Counted from the first letter of the stretch, positions 33,773-43,027 are shown. The stretch is 64,000 nt of DNA from Rothia nasisuis (GCF_928381405.1 NZ_CAKMSB010000003.1:124001-188000), one strand, 5' to 3'. Program-made: numbers and translations. Notes: generated by a model from the sequence alone, not told the origin.

Positions 33773-34513
33773 CTACTGTGCAGCTGTCCTATGGTGTAAG
33801 AAGCCGCGAATCAAAGATGCAGTACCCCTGACATGGGAGCGCATCTGTTCCTCCGCTGATTCTGGATCGCCCGCCATAATGGCGTGGGCAATGGCGGCAT
33901 GCTGCTCTTTAGAATGGGTGATGTTCGTGTCTATTAGGGGGAATACGTCGAGACACTCGTTGAGCATGGCTCGCATTTCAACTACGCCTTTCGCCAATCT
34001 TGAAATGCCCGTGAGCTGCGCGAGGTAAAGATGGAACCTGGAATCATAGAAGCGGTATAGGTGCTCGGGGGCCTCATTGACCTCTTTGAGGCGAGCCAGC
34101 AACCCAGCGCGTTGCTCAGCAGAGAGCGGCTGGCGGGCCGCCTCCTGAGCGATGGCTGATTCCAAGACTTCACGGTACCGGAGCAGATCCTCCAGGTCTG
34201 TGAAGTCAATTTTTTTCTCCCCCCAGGTAGCGGGGGCCGCGGGCAACACGAAGGCCCCGCCGTAACGCCCCCTGCGAACCTCGATACACCCTGTTTTTTG
34301 CAGCTCAATGATGGCTTCCCGTACCGCGCTCCGAGAGACTCCCAGAATTTCCGTGAGTTCTCGTTCACTAGGGAGCTTTCCCTGCGGTGGTACGAGGCCC
34401 GCACTGATGAGTGACAGAATCTTTTCCACAGTTTCTTCAAACACATTGCCGCTTTTGACGGGTGTAACGAGTTCTGCGAGTCGGCCAGGGGAGAAAAGTG
34501 CTGGAGTGCTCAT
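33773..34513 (-). CDS. GntR/FCD-family regulator of the gamma-glutamylation cluster
   Basis: A 246-residue GntR protein from the ATG at 34513. The frame runs on to 34558 but would invade the divergent promoter region. The winged helix is LPSERELTEILGVSRSAVRE (about residues 46-65), followed by an FCD domain with ligand histidines in SRFHLYLAQ, KEQHAAIAHAI and MRSHVRG. It is divergent from the ethanolamine-permease-like gene and probably represses the five-gene cluster 34652-40363, with the amine or its gamma-glutamyl derivative as ligand (inference). Confidence 0.85.
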   Translation of the reverse strand: MSTPALFSPGRLAELVTPVKSGNVFEETVEKILSLISAGLVPPQGKLPSERELTEILGVSRSAVREAIIELQKTGCIEVRRGRYGGAFVLPAAPATWGEKKIDFTDLEDLLRYREVLESAIAQEAARQPLSAEQRAGLLARLKEVNEAPEHLYRFYDSRFHLYLAQLTGISRLAKGVVEMRAMLNECLDVFPLIDTNITHSKEQHAAIAHAIMAGDPESAEEQMRSHVRGTASLIRGFLHHRTAAQ

Positions 34514-34586
34514 GTACTCAGCATATCTGTAAATTCTCAGTAAACCCCCTTGACCCAAATCTGTGAACCAGGTTACGCTTTGCCTA

Positions 34587-34598
34587 AATCAATTGATT
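34587..34598. promoter_or_regulatory. Palindrome in the divergent GntR-permease region
   Basis: AATCAATTGATT is a perfect 12-bp palindrome in the 138-bp gap between GntR and the permease gene. It is a candidate operator. The adjacent TTATCAGACCATTGAT may also contribute. No clean -10/-35 pair was identified. Confidence 0.35.
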
Positions 34599-34651
34599 AT
34601 TATCAGACCATTGATTCCTCTGGGATCCACTCTACGAAGGGCCTGGTTTCG

Positions 34652-36067
34652 ATGAAAGAAATTGAAGCTGATAGCCACTATCTCCAACGCAGGCAACTCA
34701 AGAGAGGGGCAGCCGGCTGGATTCTACTTGCCGGGCTCGGCGTATCTTACGTCATTTCAGGTGACTTCTCCGGCTGGAACCTCGGGCTCGCCGAAGGCGG
34801 CTGGGGTGGCCTTCTTATCGCATTTATACTGATGGGAGTCATGTATATCTGCATGGTTCTTGGCCTGGCAGAGCTGAGCTCCGCCATCCCAACAGCTGGC
34901 GCCGGGTACGGATTCGCCCGGAGGGCCATGGGGCCCCTCGGCGGCTACGCCACCGGTATCGCGGTACTCATTGAATATGCGGTCGCCCCAGCTGCAATCG
35001 TCACTTTTATTGGGGGCTATCTCCAAGCTCTTGGTCTCTCAGAAAGCATCCCCCTCCCCCTCGTATATTTGGTCTGTTATCTAATCTTTATTGGGATTCA
35101 CCTATGGGGTGTAGGCGAAGCACTTAAACTGATGTTTGCCATCACCGCTGTCGCCGTCATAGCTCTCTTAGCTTTCATTCTTGGAGCCCTGCCACACTTC
35201 TCGGTCAACAACCTTTTTGACATAGAACAGCAGAGCAAGGCTGTGGGGGCCTTCCTCCCCTTCGGTATCACAGGAGCCCTAGGCGCCCTCGTCTTTGGTA
35301 TCTGGTTCTTCCTAGCGGTTGAGGGCGTGCCGCTAGCTGCGGAAGAGGCAGAGAACCCCGCCCGTGACGTCCCCCGGGGCATTATCACCTCAATCATTGT
35401 TCTCGTCTTCTTTGGTGCCGCCGTGCTACTGCTAGCTCCCGGCATCGCGGGGGCGTCTCTCATGAGCACGTCAGATAACCCCCTACCCGAAGCCCTCCGC
35501 ACGGTGTATGGGCAAGACAGTAAACTAGCCGCCTTCGTCAACATCGCCGGCCTCTTTGGCCTCATCGCCAGCTTCTTCTCCATTGTTTACGGCTACTCGC
35601 GCCAGCTCTTCGCGCTCTCACGGGCAGGCTACCTACCTAAATTCATGTCTCTGACAGGGTCACGCAAAACACCCTACGTGGCCCTGCTCATCCCCGGCAC
35701 CATTGGGTATCTACTCGCAGCCTGGCTCCAGGACGGCTCCCTGTTAATCAATATTGCGGTTTTTGGAGCCGCAGTATCCTACCTGCTCCTCAACCTCTCT
35801 CACATACTCCTCCGCATCAAGGAACCCGAGATGCCCCGAGCATACAAGACCCCCGGCGGTGTAGTCACCACGGGCATTGCACTAGCCCTATCGGCAGTCG
35901 CTATTGTTTCTACCTTCCTCGTAGACATGGTTGCCGCAGGCCTGGCAGCGCTGGTCTTCATAGGGTTCCTTCTCCACTTCATGCTCTACTCCAGAAACCA
36001 CCTCGTGGCCAATGCCCCCGAAGAAGAACTAGCTCTGCTCTCCGCAGCAGAATCTGAACTCAAATAA
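34652..36067 (+). CDS. APC permease, ethanolamine-permease (EAT) like
   Basis: A 471-residue membrane transporter when started at the ATG at 34652. Its predecessor in the frame at 34550 would overlap the promoter. About 12 hydrophobic segments are seen. The first (GAAGWILLAGLGVSYVISGD) and the WFFLAVEGVPLAAEEAENPA motif resemble ethanolamine permeases. It is the first gene of the cluster and 33 bp before the glutamine-synthetase-like gene. By function it would import the amine to be gamma-glutamylated. Putrescine-type permeases are close relatives, so specificity is not certain. Confidence 0.75.
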   Translation: MKEIEADSHYLQRRQLKRGAAGWILLAGLGVSYVISGDFSGWNLGLAEGGWGGLLIAFILMGVMYICMVLGLAELSSAIPTAGAGYGFARRAMGPLGGYATGIAVLIEYAVAPAAIVTFIGGYLQALGLSESIPLPLVYLVCYLIFIGIHLWGVGEALKLMFAITAVAVIALLAFILGALPHFSVNNLFDIEQQSKAVGAFLPFGITGALGALVFGIWFFLAVEGVPLAAEEAENPARDVPRGIITSIIVLVFFGAAVLLLAPGIAGASLMSTSDNPLPEALRTVYGQDSKLAAFVNIAGLFGLIASFFSIVYGYSRQLFALSRAGYLPKFMSLTGSRKTPYVALLIPGTIGYLLAAWLQDGSLLINIAVFGAAVSYLLLNLSHILLRIKEPEMPRAYKTPGGVVTTGIALALSAVAIVSTFLVDMVAAGLAALVFIGFLLHFMLYSRNHLVANAPEEELALLSAAESELK

Positions 36068-36100
36068 TATTTCTACCCTTATCAAGAACGGGGAAGTCCC

Positions 36101-37486
36101 ATGACACTAGCATCCGCCTACACTGAATACCGAGATGGCTTTCTCACCCTAGAAGAGCTGAAGACACTCCATAAGAGCGGTGACATCGACACCGTTATCG
36201 TCGCGGTCGTCGACATGCAGGGCCGCCTACAGGGAAAACGGCTGACCAGCGAGTTTTTTCTAGACGGTATCTACGAACACGGAACAGAGTCATGCAACTA
36301 CCTGCTGGCTGTAGACGTTGAAATGAACACGGTGCCCGGCTTCAAGATATCCTCGTGGGAAAACGGGTACGGCGACCTAGAGATGCGCCCCGATATGCGC
36401 ACCCTGCGCAAGGTCGCGTGGCTAGAACGCACCGCCATGGTTTATTGTGACTTCTTCACGACAAACGGCCAGCCCGTTCAAGAGTCTCCCCGTCAGATGC
36501 TCATCACTCAACTGGAACGACTTGAAAGACTGGGCCTCAAAGCCTACGTTGGCACCGAACTTGAATTCATCATGTTTGACGACACCTACGAAGAAGCACA
36601 GAAAGCCGGGTACAGCAACCTCACCCCCTCCAACCTGTACAACGTCGACTACTCCCTCCTGGGAACCACCAAGGTGGAACCGTTACTCCAAGACATCCGC
36701 ACCAAGATGGTCAGCTCCGGAATGTACTGTGAGGGCGCTAAGGGTGAGTGCAATTATGGGCAACACGAAATCACCTTCCGCTACCAGGACGCGCTACAAA
36801 GCTGCGACAACCACGCCCTCTACAAGAACGGCGCTAAAGAAATTGCCGCTCAACACGGTAAATCAATCACCTTCATGGCCAAGTACAACCAGCAAGAAGG
36901 CAGCTCCTGCCATATCCACCTCAGCTTCCGCACCCTGGAGGACGAGCCCGTCCTCGCCGGCGATAGAGAACACGGGTTTAGCACGATGATGGAGCACTTC
37001 ATTGCGGGCCAGCTGAACTGCATCGAAGATTTCACCTACTTCTTCGCCCCCAACATCAACTCCTACAAACGCTTCGTGGAAGGCAGCTTCGCCCCCACCG
37101 CAATCGCCTGGGGCATCGACAACCGCACCTGCGCTGTGCGAGTAGTCGGCCACGGCCCGGGGCTACGAATTGAAAACCGGGTGGGCGGCGCAGACCTCAA
37201 CCCCTACCTAGCGGTTGCCGCCATGATTGCAGCCGGCATCTACGGCATAGAAAACAAACTCGAGATGCCTGACAAGATGCCCGGCAACGCCTACACCTCC
37301 GACGCCCAACGGCTACCAACCACCCTGGCAGCAGCCCGCGAAAAGCTCATCAGCTCCCAGCTCGTCCTAGACGTGTTCGGGCCTGACGTCGTTGAGCACT
37401 ACGCGCATGCCGCCCAAGTAGAAATTGAGGCCTACAACTCAACCGTCACCGACTGGGAAAGGATTCGTGGTTTTGAACGCCTCTAA
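36101..37486 (+). CDS. Gamma-glutamyl-amine (ethanolamide or polyamine) synthetase, GlnA4/PuuA-like
   Basis: A 461-residue glutamine-synthetase-fold ligase, similar in length to PuuA. It joins glutamate to an amine with ATP. Metal and substrate motifs are GTELEFIMFD, the EGAKGECNYGQHEITFR Glu pair, NQQEGSSCHIHLSF (His) and ENRVGGADLNPYLAV. The ammonia-channel and adenylylation features of true GlnA are missing. Actinobacterial relatives make gamma-glutamylethanolamide (GlnA4) or gamma-glutamylpolyamines (GlnA3). The permease and regulator context favours ethanolamine. It overlaps the start of the next gene by about 20 bases. Confidence 0.8.
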   Translation: MTLASAYTEYRDGFLTLEELKTLHKSGDIDTVIVAVVDMQGRLQGKRLTSEFFLDGIYEHGTESCNYLLAVDVEMNTVPGFKISSWENGYGDLEMRPDMRTLRKVAWLERTAMVYCDFFTTNGQPVQESPRQMLITQLERLERLGLKAYVGTELEFIMFDDTYEEAQKAGYSNLTPSNLYNVDYSLLGTTKVEPLLQDIRTKMVSSGMYCEGAKGECNYGQHEITFRYQDALQSCDNHALYKNGAKEIAAQHGKSITFMAKYNQQEGSSCHIHLSFRTLEDEPVLAGDREHGFSTMMEHFIAGQLNCIEDFTYFFAPNINSYKRFVEGSFAPTAIAWGIDNRTCAVRVVGHGPGLRIENRVGGADLNPYLAVAAMIAAGIYGIENKLEMPDKMPGNAYTSDAQRLPTTLAAAREKLISSQLVLDVFGPDVVEHYAHAAQVEIEAYNSTVTDWERIRGFERL

Positions 37487-38183
37487 ACCGATTGTTGGAA
37501 TTACCACCTACCTGCAGGAGGCCCGGTGGGGAGTCTGGGAAGATGAGGCCACGCTACTTCCTATCGACTACGCCCGGGAAGTAGCCGCAGCAGGGGCCTA
37601 CCCCGTGCTCCTCCCCCCTATCGGAACCGACGTCAGCATCCTCGACCGCTTGGACGGGCTCCTTGTTGCCGGGGGAACCGACGTGAACCCGGCCCTCTAC
37701 GGCGCCGACCAGCACGCAACGACCCTCTACCAGGAAGACCGAGACACCCACGATACCCTGCTCACCAGGGCAGCTCTCACCCGGGGCCTTCCCCTGCTCG
37801 CCATCTGCCGAGGCATGCAGGTTCTCAATACGGCCCTGGGCGGGACTCTGCACCAGCACATACCCGAGCTACTGGGGCATGACCGCTACCGACCCGAGCC
37901 CGGAGTGTACGGCCAGGTAAACCTCACCATATCGCCTGGCACCCTACTAGCAGATATCCTGGGAGAGGCCGCATCGGCCCCCTGCTACCACCACCAGGCA
38001 GTCGACCGGGTAGCCCCCGGCCTCAAGCCCACCGCCACCAGCCCCGAAGGTCTAGTTGAGGCCCTTGAGCTCGCGGACGATTCCCCCTACACCGGCTGGG
38101 TCCTGGCCGTGCAGTGGCACCCGGAACACAACCCCGATGACCGCAGAATCATTGATGCCTTCATCAATCATCTTCAGAAATAG
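37467..38183 (+). CDS. Class I amidotransferase-type gamma-glutamyl hydrolase (PuuD-like)
   Basis: About 239 residues from the GTG at 37467. A TTG at 37473 is better spaced from AAAGGA and would shorten it by two residues. The nucleophile Cys is in LLAICRGMQVLN, and the His/Glu pair is in VLAVQWHPEHN. PuuD-type enzymes remove the gamma-glutamyl group from a carboxylated intermediate. In an ethanolamine route the product would be glycine plus glutamate. In a putrescine route it would be GABA plus glutamate. It is cotranscribed with the ligase (overlap) and the dehydrogenase (9 bp downstream). Confidence 0.8.
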   Translation: MVLNASKPIVGITTYLQEARWGVWEDEATLLPIDYAREVAAAGAYPVLLPPIGTDVSILDRLDGLLVAGGTDVNPALYGADQHATTLYQEDRDTHDTLLTRAALTRGLPLLAICRGMQVLNTALGGTLHQHIPELLGHDRYRPEPGVYGQVNLTISPGTLLADILGEAASAPCYHHQAVDRVAPGLKPTATSPEGLVEALELADDSPYTGWVLAVQWHPEHNPDDRRIIDAFINHLQK

Positions 38184-38192
38184 AGAAACCGT

Positions 38193-39548
38193 ATGTCTGT
38201 GACACAACTCTTCAACCCCTCCAACGGCCAGCTCATCCGGGAGATCCCCCAGACCTCTGCTGAACAGACCGGGGACGCCATCGAGCAGGCAGCAGCAGCA
38301 CAGCCGGGCTGGGCAGCCACCGACCCTGCCCACAAGGCTGCGGTGCTCAGAGAATTTGCCCGGCTCGTTCACGAACACCGGCAGGAGCTAGCAGATTTAG
38401 AAGTCCTCAACTCCGGCCACACCATCTCTAACGCCCTGTGGGAGGCTGACAACGTCCACAACGTGCTGAACTACTACGCAGCCGCACCCGAGCGCCTCTT
38501 TGGCCGGCAGATCCCCGTTCCCGGCGGTATCAACATCACCTACAAGGAGCCACTAGGGGTTGTGGGCGTCATCGTCCCCTGGAACTTCCCTATGCCCATC
38601 GCCGGGTGGGGGTTCGCGCCCGCCCTCGCCGCAGGAAACGCAGTCGTACTCAAACCCGCCGAAGTAACACCGCTCACCGCCCTCCGCCTCGCTGAGCTAG
38701 GCCTCCAGGCAGGCCTACCCGAGGGTCTTTTCACGGTTTTACCGGGGCGGGGCTCCGTTGTTGGTGAAACCATGCTCACCCACCCCCTGGTGCGTAAGAT
38801 TGTTTTCACCGGATCCACCGACGTCGGCAAGCACGTTCTTGCAACCTGCGCACAGACCATCAAACGCACCACCCTAGAGCTAGGTGGCAAGAACGCTAAC
38901 ATCGTCTTTGCCGACGCCGATATTGAGAAAGCCGCCCACGCAGCCCCCGGGGGTGTCTTTGACAACTCCGGCCAGGACTGTTGCTCACGCTCACGCCTAC
39001 TCGTCCAAAAGGACATCTACGACGAGTTCATGGGGCACTTTGAAACCGCCGTTCAACGGTTTAGGGTGGGCGACCCCCAAGACACCTCCACCGACATGGG
39101 CCCACTCATCACGGCCTCCCACGCCGACTCCGTACGCCGCTATATTGAAGCTGCTTCGGTGTCATTCACCGGCTCCTGCCCCACCGGTCCCGGGAACTGG
39201 GTGGCCCCCACGGTCCTCACCCCGGACTCGATTGATACAGCCGACTTCAACGAAGAAATCTTCGGCCCGGTCGTTTCCGTCGTCCCCTTCAGCACCGAAG
39301 AAGAGGCCATTGCAATCGCCAATAATACTGAATACGGTCTTTCCGGCTCTCTCTGGACGGGGTCTCTTGACCGGGCGATTCGCGCCAGCCGCGCCATCGA
39401 AACCGGCAACCTCTCGGTCAACTCCCATGCATCGGTGCGCTACTGGACTCCCTTCGGAGGCTTTAAGCAGTCGGGCCTCGGGCGGGAGCTTGGCCCTGAC
39501 GCAGTAGACGCATTCACCGAAACCAAAAACGTTTTCTACTCCGCATAA
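38193..39548 (+). CDS. NAD-dependent aldehyde dehydrogenase (PuuC-like step)
   Basis: A 451-residue aldehyde dehydrogenase, about 25-40 residues shorter than most. Motifs present are IVPWNFPMPIAGWGFAPAL, KIVFTGSTDVGK, the general base in LELGGKNANI, the catalytic Cys in FDNSGQDCCSRSRLL and the C-terminal FGGFKQSGLGRELG. It would oxidise the aldehyde made from the gamma-glutamylated amine (gamma-glutamyl-glycinal or a similar compound). The shorter length is spread over loops with no obvious missing motif. Position between the hydrolase and the SDR supports one operon. Confidence 0.8.
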   Translation: MSVTQLFNPSNGQLIREIPQTSAEQTGDAIEQAAAAQPGWAATDPAHKAAVLREFARLVHEHRQELADLEVLNSGHTISNALWEADNVHNVLNYYAAAPERLFGRQIPVPGGINITYKEPLGVVGVIVPWNFPMPIAGWGFAPALAAGNAVVLKPAEVTPLTALRLAELGLQAGLPEGLFTVLPGRGSVVGETMLTHPLVRKIVFTGSTDVGKHVLATCAQTIKRTTLELGGKNANIVFADADIEKAAHAAPGGVFDNSGQDCCSRSRLLVQKDIYDEFMGHFETAVQRFRVGDPQDTSTDMGPLITASHADSVRRYIEAASVSFTGSCPTGPGNWVAPTVLTPDSIDTADFNEEIFGPVVSVVPFSTEEEAIAIANNTEYGLSGSLWTGSLDRAIRASRAIETGNLSVNSHASVRYWTPFGGFKQSGLGRELGPDAVDAFTETKNVFYSA

Positions 39549-39580
39549 GCACAACCACTATTTCAGAAAGGGACTTCTTC

Positions 39581-40363
39581 ATGCCCAAGGAACTCATCTC
39601 TAACCGCCTTGAAGAAAAGGTCGTCGTGATTACCGGCGGCGCTTCAGGCATCGGCCTCGCAACCGCCCGGCGCGTTGCCCTGGAAAAGGGTATTCCCGTT
39701 ATCGCTGATCTTGATGACGTCAAGGGCCCTCAGCTCGCTGAAGAGCTCGGCGGGCTGTTCGTCAAGACCAACGTGGCGGACGAAGAATCTGTTAAGAACC
39801 TCTTCAAGACTGTGCATGATGCCTACGGCCGCATCGACGTTGCTTTCAACAATGCAGGTATCTCACCCGCCGATGACAACTCTATTCTCACCACCGGCAT
39901 TGATGCCTGGCGTAAGGTGCAGGAGGTCAACCTGACCAGCGTCTACTACTGCTGTAAGTACGCCCTGGAATACATGGTTGAGCAAAAGTCGGGCTCCATC
40001 ATCAACACCGCCTCCTTTGTGGCTCTCATGGGCGCAGCTACTTCTCAGATTTCCTACTCCGCGTCCAAGGGAGGGGTACTGTCTATGAGCCGGGAACTCG
40101 GCGTCCAGTTCGCCAAGGACGGCATCCGCGTCAATGCCCTCTGCCCTGGGCCGGTGAACACCCCCCTGCTCCAGGAACTCTTTGCCAAAGATCCGGTAGC
40201 TGCGGCCCGTCGCCTGGTGCACGTGCCCCGCGGCAGCTTCGCCGAACCCGAGGAAATCGCTGCTGCCGTAGCCTTCCTGGCAAGCGATGACTCATCATTT
40301 GTTAACGCCACTGCCTTCAACGTAGACGGTGGCATTACTGCCGCCTACGTCACCCCCGAGTAA
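39581..40363 (+). CDS. Short-chain dehydrogenase/reductase
   Basis: A 260-residue classical SDR. It has the NAD(P)-binding TGGASGIGLA, NNAGIS, the catalytic Ser/Tyr/Lys in IINTASF...YSASKGG, and the PGPVNTPLL segment. It is the last gene of the amine cluster, 32 bp after the aldehyde dehydrogenase, with a terminator downstream. In the gamma-glutamyl-amine scheme it could oxidise the alcohol of gamma-glutamylethanolamide to the aldehyde used by the dehydrogenase. This is inference; the alternative is a general 3-oxoacyl-type reductase. Confidence 0.75.
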   Translation: MPKELISNRLEEKVVVITGGASGIGLATARRVALEKGIPVIADLDDVKGPQLAEELGGLFVKTNVADEESVKNLFKTVHDAYGRIDVAFNNAGISPADDNSILTTGIDAWRKVQEVNLTSVYYCCKYALEYMVEQKSGSIINTASFVALMGAATSQISYSASKGGVLSMSRELGVQFAKDGIRVNALCPGPVNTPLLQELFAKDPVAAARRLVHVPRGSFAEPEEIAAAVAFLASDDSSFVNATAFNVDGGITAAYVTPE

Positions 40364-40386
40364 ACCGCTCACTCACCAGGTAGGTT

Positions 40387-40420
40387 GGCGGGGCGCAGGC
40401 CTTATCTGTGCCCCGCCTTT
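40387..40420 (+). terminator. Intrinsic terminator of the amine cluster
   Basis: A 12-bp stem (GGCGGGGCGCAG with CTGTGCCCCGCC, one weak pair) has a 7-base loop and TTTCTCT after it. It lies 24 bases past the SDR stop. Confidence 0.75.
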
Positions 40421-40447
40421 CTCTGCTCTCACGAACGCGGAGCTGTT

Positions 40448-41896
40448 CTAGCGCACCCACACACCGGTGCGAGCCCGCCGCCAGAGAGTAAAAGCGCGAG
40501 CGCCCATGTACCAGAGGGCGTAGGCGCACCAGAGCAACAGGTAGGCGGTAGTTGCGGACGCAGGGTGGGCTGCCTCCTGCCACCAGATATAAAGCCCACC
40601 CAGCACCGGCAGGTAGGCAACCAGGGTGAAGAGACCAGCCAAGCCCAGGTAGCGCACGTCCTGGGCGCCAATGAGCACGCCGTCCAGAATAAAGACGTAA
40701 GCGGCCAAAGGTTGCCCTATACCCAGCACCAGCAGAGAGAGCGCAAAGAGCCGTTGCACCTCAGGGTCTGAGGTGAACACCCAGGCCAGGCCAAAGCCCA
40801 CCGCCGGGCAGGCCAGTGCTGTGACCAGACCAAAACCCACGCTCCACCGCACCAGGCGGTTTTTCAGCCGCACAACGGCGTCCTGCCCCTCCCGGGTTGC
40901 CAGGTTCTGGGCGCCCATCTCCTTACCCAGCAGGGCCTGGGCGGCAATGGCCAGTGAGTCCAGGGCGAAGGCCAGCAGGTTGAAGAAAGCCATGGTCAGC
41001 TGGTAGGCGGCCAGGTTCTTCTCGCCCTGGGCGGTCACTACAAAGACGGTCGTCAGCAGGGCAATGCGCAGGGCCGCAGCCCGCACCATCAGCCAGCCGC
41101 CCACCCTAAAGACGGCCAGTAGCCCGGCGGCATCCGGCAACCAGCTAGCGGATGCCCCTGTTTTTGCCGAAAATCCCACCCTAGGCGCCGCTTTCGGCAA
41201 AAACAGGGGCATTCGAGCAGAAGCACCACCTCCTGCCCGCGCCACGACGGCGGCGGTCAGGGCCAGAGCCATGCCCCACTGCACGGCAGCGGTTGCCACC
41301 GCCGACCCGGCCACACCCCAGCCGACCGGGTAGACCAGGGCCCAGCTGAGTGGCACGTTCACCGCCGCGCCCAGGGTGGCAACGTAGAGCGGAGTTTTGG
41401 CGTCCTGAAAACCGCGCAGGGCCCCGGTGGCCGCGAGAACCAGCAGCATACCGGGTAAGCCAACCAGCGAGGGCAGCAGGTAGGCGCGGGCGTGAATCAG
41501 GACGTCCCCGCCTGCACCCAGCGCACGCAACAGGAGGTCAGCGGAGGCAGCCAGCAGCAGAGCGAAGAGAATCCCTAGACCAGCGGCAACCCAGAGGCCG
41601 TTGCGGGCGGCAGCAAGGGCACGGGCAGCATCCCCGGCACCGACCGCCCGGGCTACTGCGGGAGTAGTCGAGTAGGCCAGAAAAACCATAAAACCCACCA
41701 GGGTTTGCACCACCGTGGATCCCAAGGTCAGACCGGCCAGCGGGCCACTACCCAGGTGCCCCACGATTGCCGAGTCAGCCAGGACCAGCAGTGGCTCAGC
41801 AATGAGGGCTCCGAAGGCGGGAACGGCCAGAGCCAGAATCTGGCGGTTAAGAGAAGTAGCGGGGCGGTCAGAGGTTCTAGGAGGCATGCTCACCAC
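40448..41896 (-). CDS. MATE-family (DinF-like) exporter with internal inverted repeat
   Basis: A 482-residue multidrug or toxic-compound extrusion protein with 12 hydrophobic segments. Opening motifs are LALAVPAFGALIAEPLLVLADSAIVGHLG and GFQDAKTPLYVATLGAAVNV. The GTG at 41896 or the ATG at 41887 may be the true start. A central hydrophilic loop (residues about 225-250, sequence ARMPLFLPKAAPRVGFSAKT) is encoded by a perfect 21-bp inverted repeat at 41152-41212. This looks like an in-frame insertion between helices and is unlike other MATE loops. The substrate is unknown. Confidence 0.85.
   Translation of the reverse strand: MVSMPPRTSDRPATSLNRQILALAVPAFGALIAEPLLVLADSAIVGHLGSGPLAGLTLGSTVVQTLVGFMVFLAYSTTPAVARAVGAGDAARALAAARNGLWVAAGLGILFALLLAASADLLLRALGAGGDVLIHARAYLLPSLVGLPGMLLVLAATGALRGFQDAKTPLYVATLGAAVNVPLSWALVYPVGWGVAGSAVATAAVQWGMALALTAAVVARAGGGASARMPLFLPKAAPRVGFSAKTGASASWLPDAAGLLAVFRVGGWLMVRAAALRIALLTTVFVVTAQGEKNLAAYQLTMAFFNLLAFALDSLAIAAQALLGKEMGAQNLATREGQDAVVRLKNRLVRWSVGFGLVTALACPAVGFGLAWVFTSDPEVQRLFALSLLVLGIGQPLAAYVFILDGVLIGAQDVRYLGLAGLFTLVAYLPVLGGLYIWWQEAAHPASATTAYLLLWCAYALWYMGARAFTLWRRARTGVWVR
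41152..41212. repeat. Perfect 21-bp inverted repeat inside the MATE gene
   Basis: ATGCCCCTGTTTTTGCCGAAA (41152-41172) and its exact complement (41192-41212) flank a 19-base spacer. The whole lies in frame within a cytoplasmic-loop region of the MATE protein. Such a palindrome is unlikely in coding sequence by chance and resembles a small mobile palindromic element. Confidence 0.8.
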
Positions 41897-42040
41897 CCTA
41901 CCGCGCAGAGGAAGGGCAGGTCTTCTCTCCCCTCGAATGCCGCTATAAGTTCCCTGTGCATGAAGTTAAGAACAGGCTGATGACGTTTGCAACTACCTTC
42001 ACGGAGCCGGGCCCTAGGTGCTTGGGGCTCATGCCGAGGG

Positions 42041-42910
42041 CTAGTTGGCCTGGGCTTCAGCTTCAGCCACATCGGCCTCACTGACGTCGTGACCGGTGTA
42101 AAGCTTGAACTGCTCAGCAGCCTGCAAGGCAATGACTTCGCCGCCGGTGATAACCTCTTTGCCAGCGGCCCGGCCCGCACGAATCAGCGGGGTTTCAACG
42201 GGCATGGCGACCACATCAAAGACCGTCTGGGCAGCCTCGATAGTGGGGAGCGGGTAGGCCAGAGCATCAACCTCGGGGCCACCTTCCATGCCGATAGGGG
42301 TGACGTTGACCAGCACAGGGGCGGCCAGCTCCCCTACCTCTGGCGCCCAGGTGTAACCGTAACGCTCGGCCAGGGCCCGGCCGGTTTCTTCGTTACGGGC
42401 GATGATGGTACCGCTACGGAATCCGGCATCGTAGAAAGCCCCGGCCACCGCCGCAGCCATACCACCTGAACCGCGCAGCAGGAAGGGCAGGGCCGGGTCA
42501 ACCCGGTGGCTAGCCAGCAGGGAGGCCACTGCAATCACGTCGGTGTTGTAGGCCTTAAGGTAGCCGTCGGTGTTCACGATGGTGTTGACCGCACCGATCA
42601 CCGACGCGGAGTGATCCATCTCGTTGACCAGGGGAATCACGGCCTGTTTAAAGGGCATGGAGACCGAGCAGCCGCGAATACCCAGGGCCCGTACACCACC
42701 GATAGCCGCCTCAATATCGTTGGTGGTCATAGCTTTATAGAGAAAGTCCAGGCCAAACTTTTCATAGAGGTAGTTGTGGAATTTAATGCCGTGGTTAGAG
42801 GGGCGGGCCGATAGAGAGATGCAGACGGTGGTGTCACGGTTGAGGGGCGGGCGGCCAGCAACCTCCCGGGTGTGGTTAGCGGATGCCAATGCAGTGGGTG
42901 AGGTGGTCAT
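42041..42910 (-). CDS. Shikimate dehydrogenase-like (AroE/YdiB family) protein
   Basis: A 289-residue NAD(P)-dependent dehydrogenase of the AroE family. The substrate region CISLSARPSNHGIKFHNYLY replaces the usual SLSP form. SMPFKQAVIP carries the conserved Lys, AYNTDVIAV carries the Asp, and the nucleotide loop is LLRGSGGMAAAVAG. The altered substrate motif argues against a housekeeping AroE and favours a shikimate or quinate paralogue in catabolism. It is 144 bp upstream of the MATE gene on the same strand. Confidence 0.75.
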   Translation of the reverse strand: MTTSPTALASANHTREVAGRPPLNRDTTVCISLSARPSNHGIKFHNYLYEKFGLDFLYKAMTTNDIEAAIGGVRALGIRGCSVSMPFKQAVIPLVNEMDHSASVIGAVNTIVNTDGYLKAYNTDVIAVASLLASHRVDPALPFLLRGSGGMAAAVAGAFYDAGFRSGTIIARNEETGRALAERYGYTWAPEVGELAAPVLVNVTPIGMEGGPEVDALAYPLPTIEAAQTVFDVVAMPVETPLIRAGRAAGKEVITGGEVIALQAAEQFKLYTGHDVSEADVAEAEAQAN

Positions 42911-43027
42911 AGCGTGTTTTCCTGGGTTTAGCTCCCCGCCGGAAGCCTCGGTAGGGCAAACCGGCCTAACCCTTTCAACCCTATCACCGGCGTCCGCGTA
43001 AGCTGTGTTCTGGCTCCTCTGGGCCAG

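Noticed and set aside
36101-37486. True glutamine synthetase GlnA
   Set aside because: Amine-cluster context and GlnA4/PuuA-like motifs; no adenylylation region seen.
42041-42910. Housekeeping shikimate dehydrogenase aroE
   Set aside because: The substrate motif differs (SLSARPSNHG) and no other aromatic biosynthesis genes are near.
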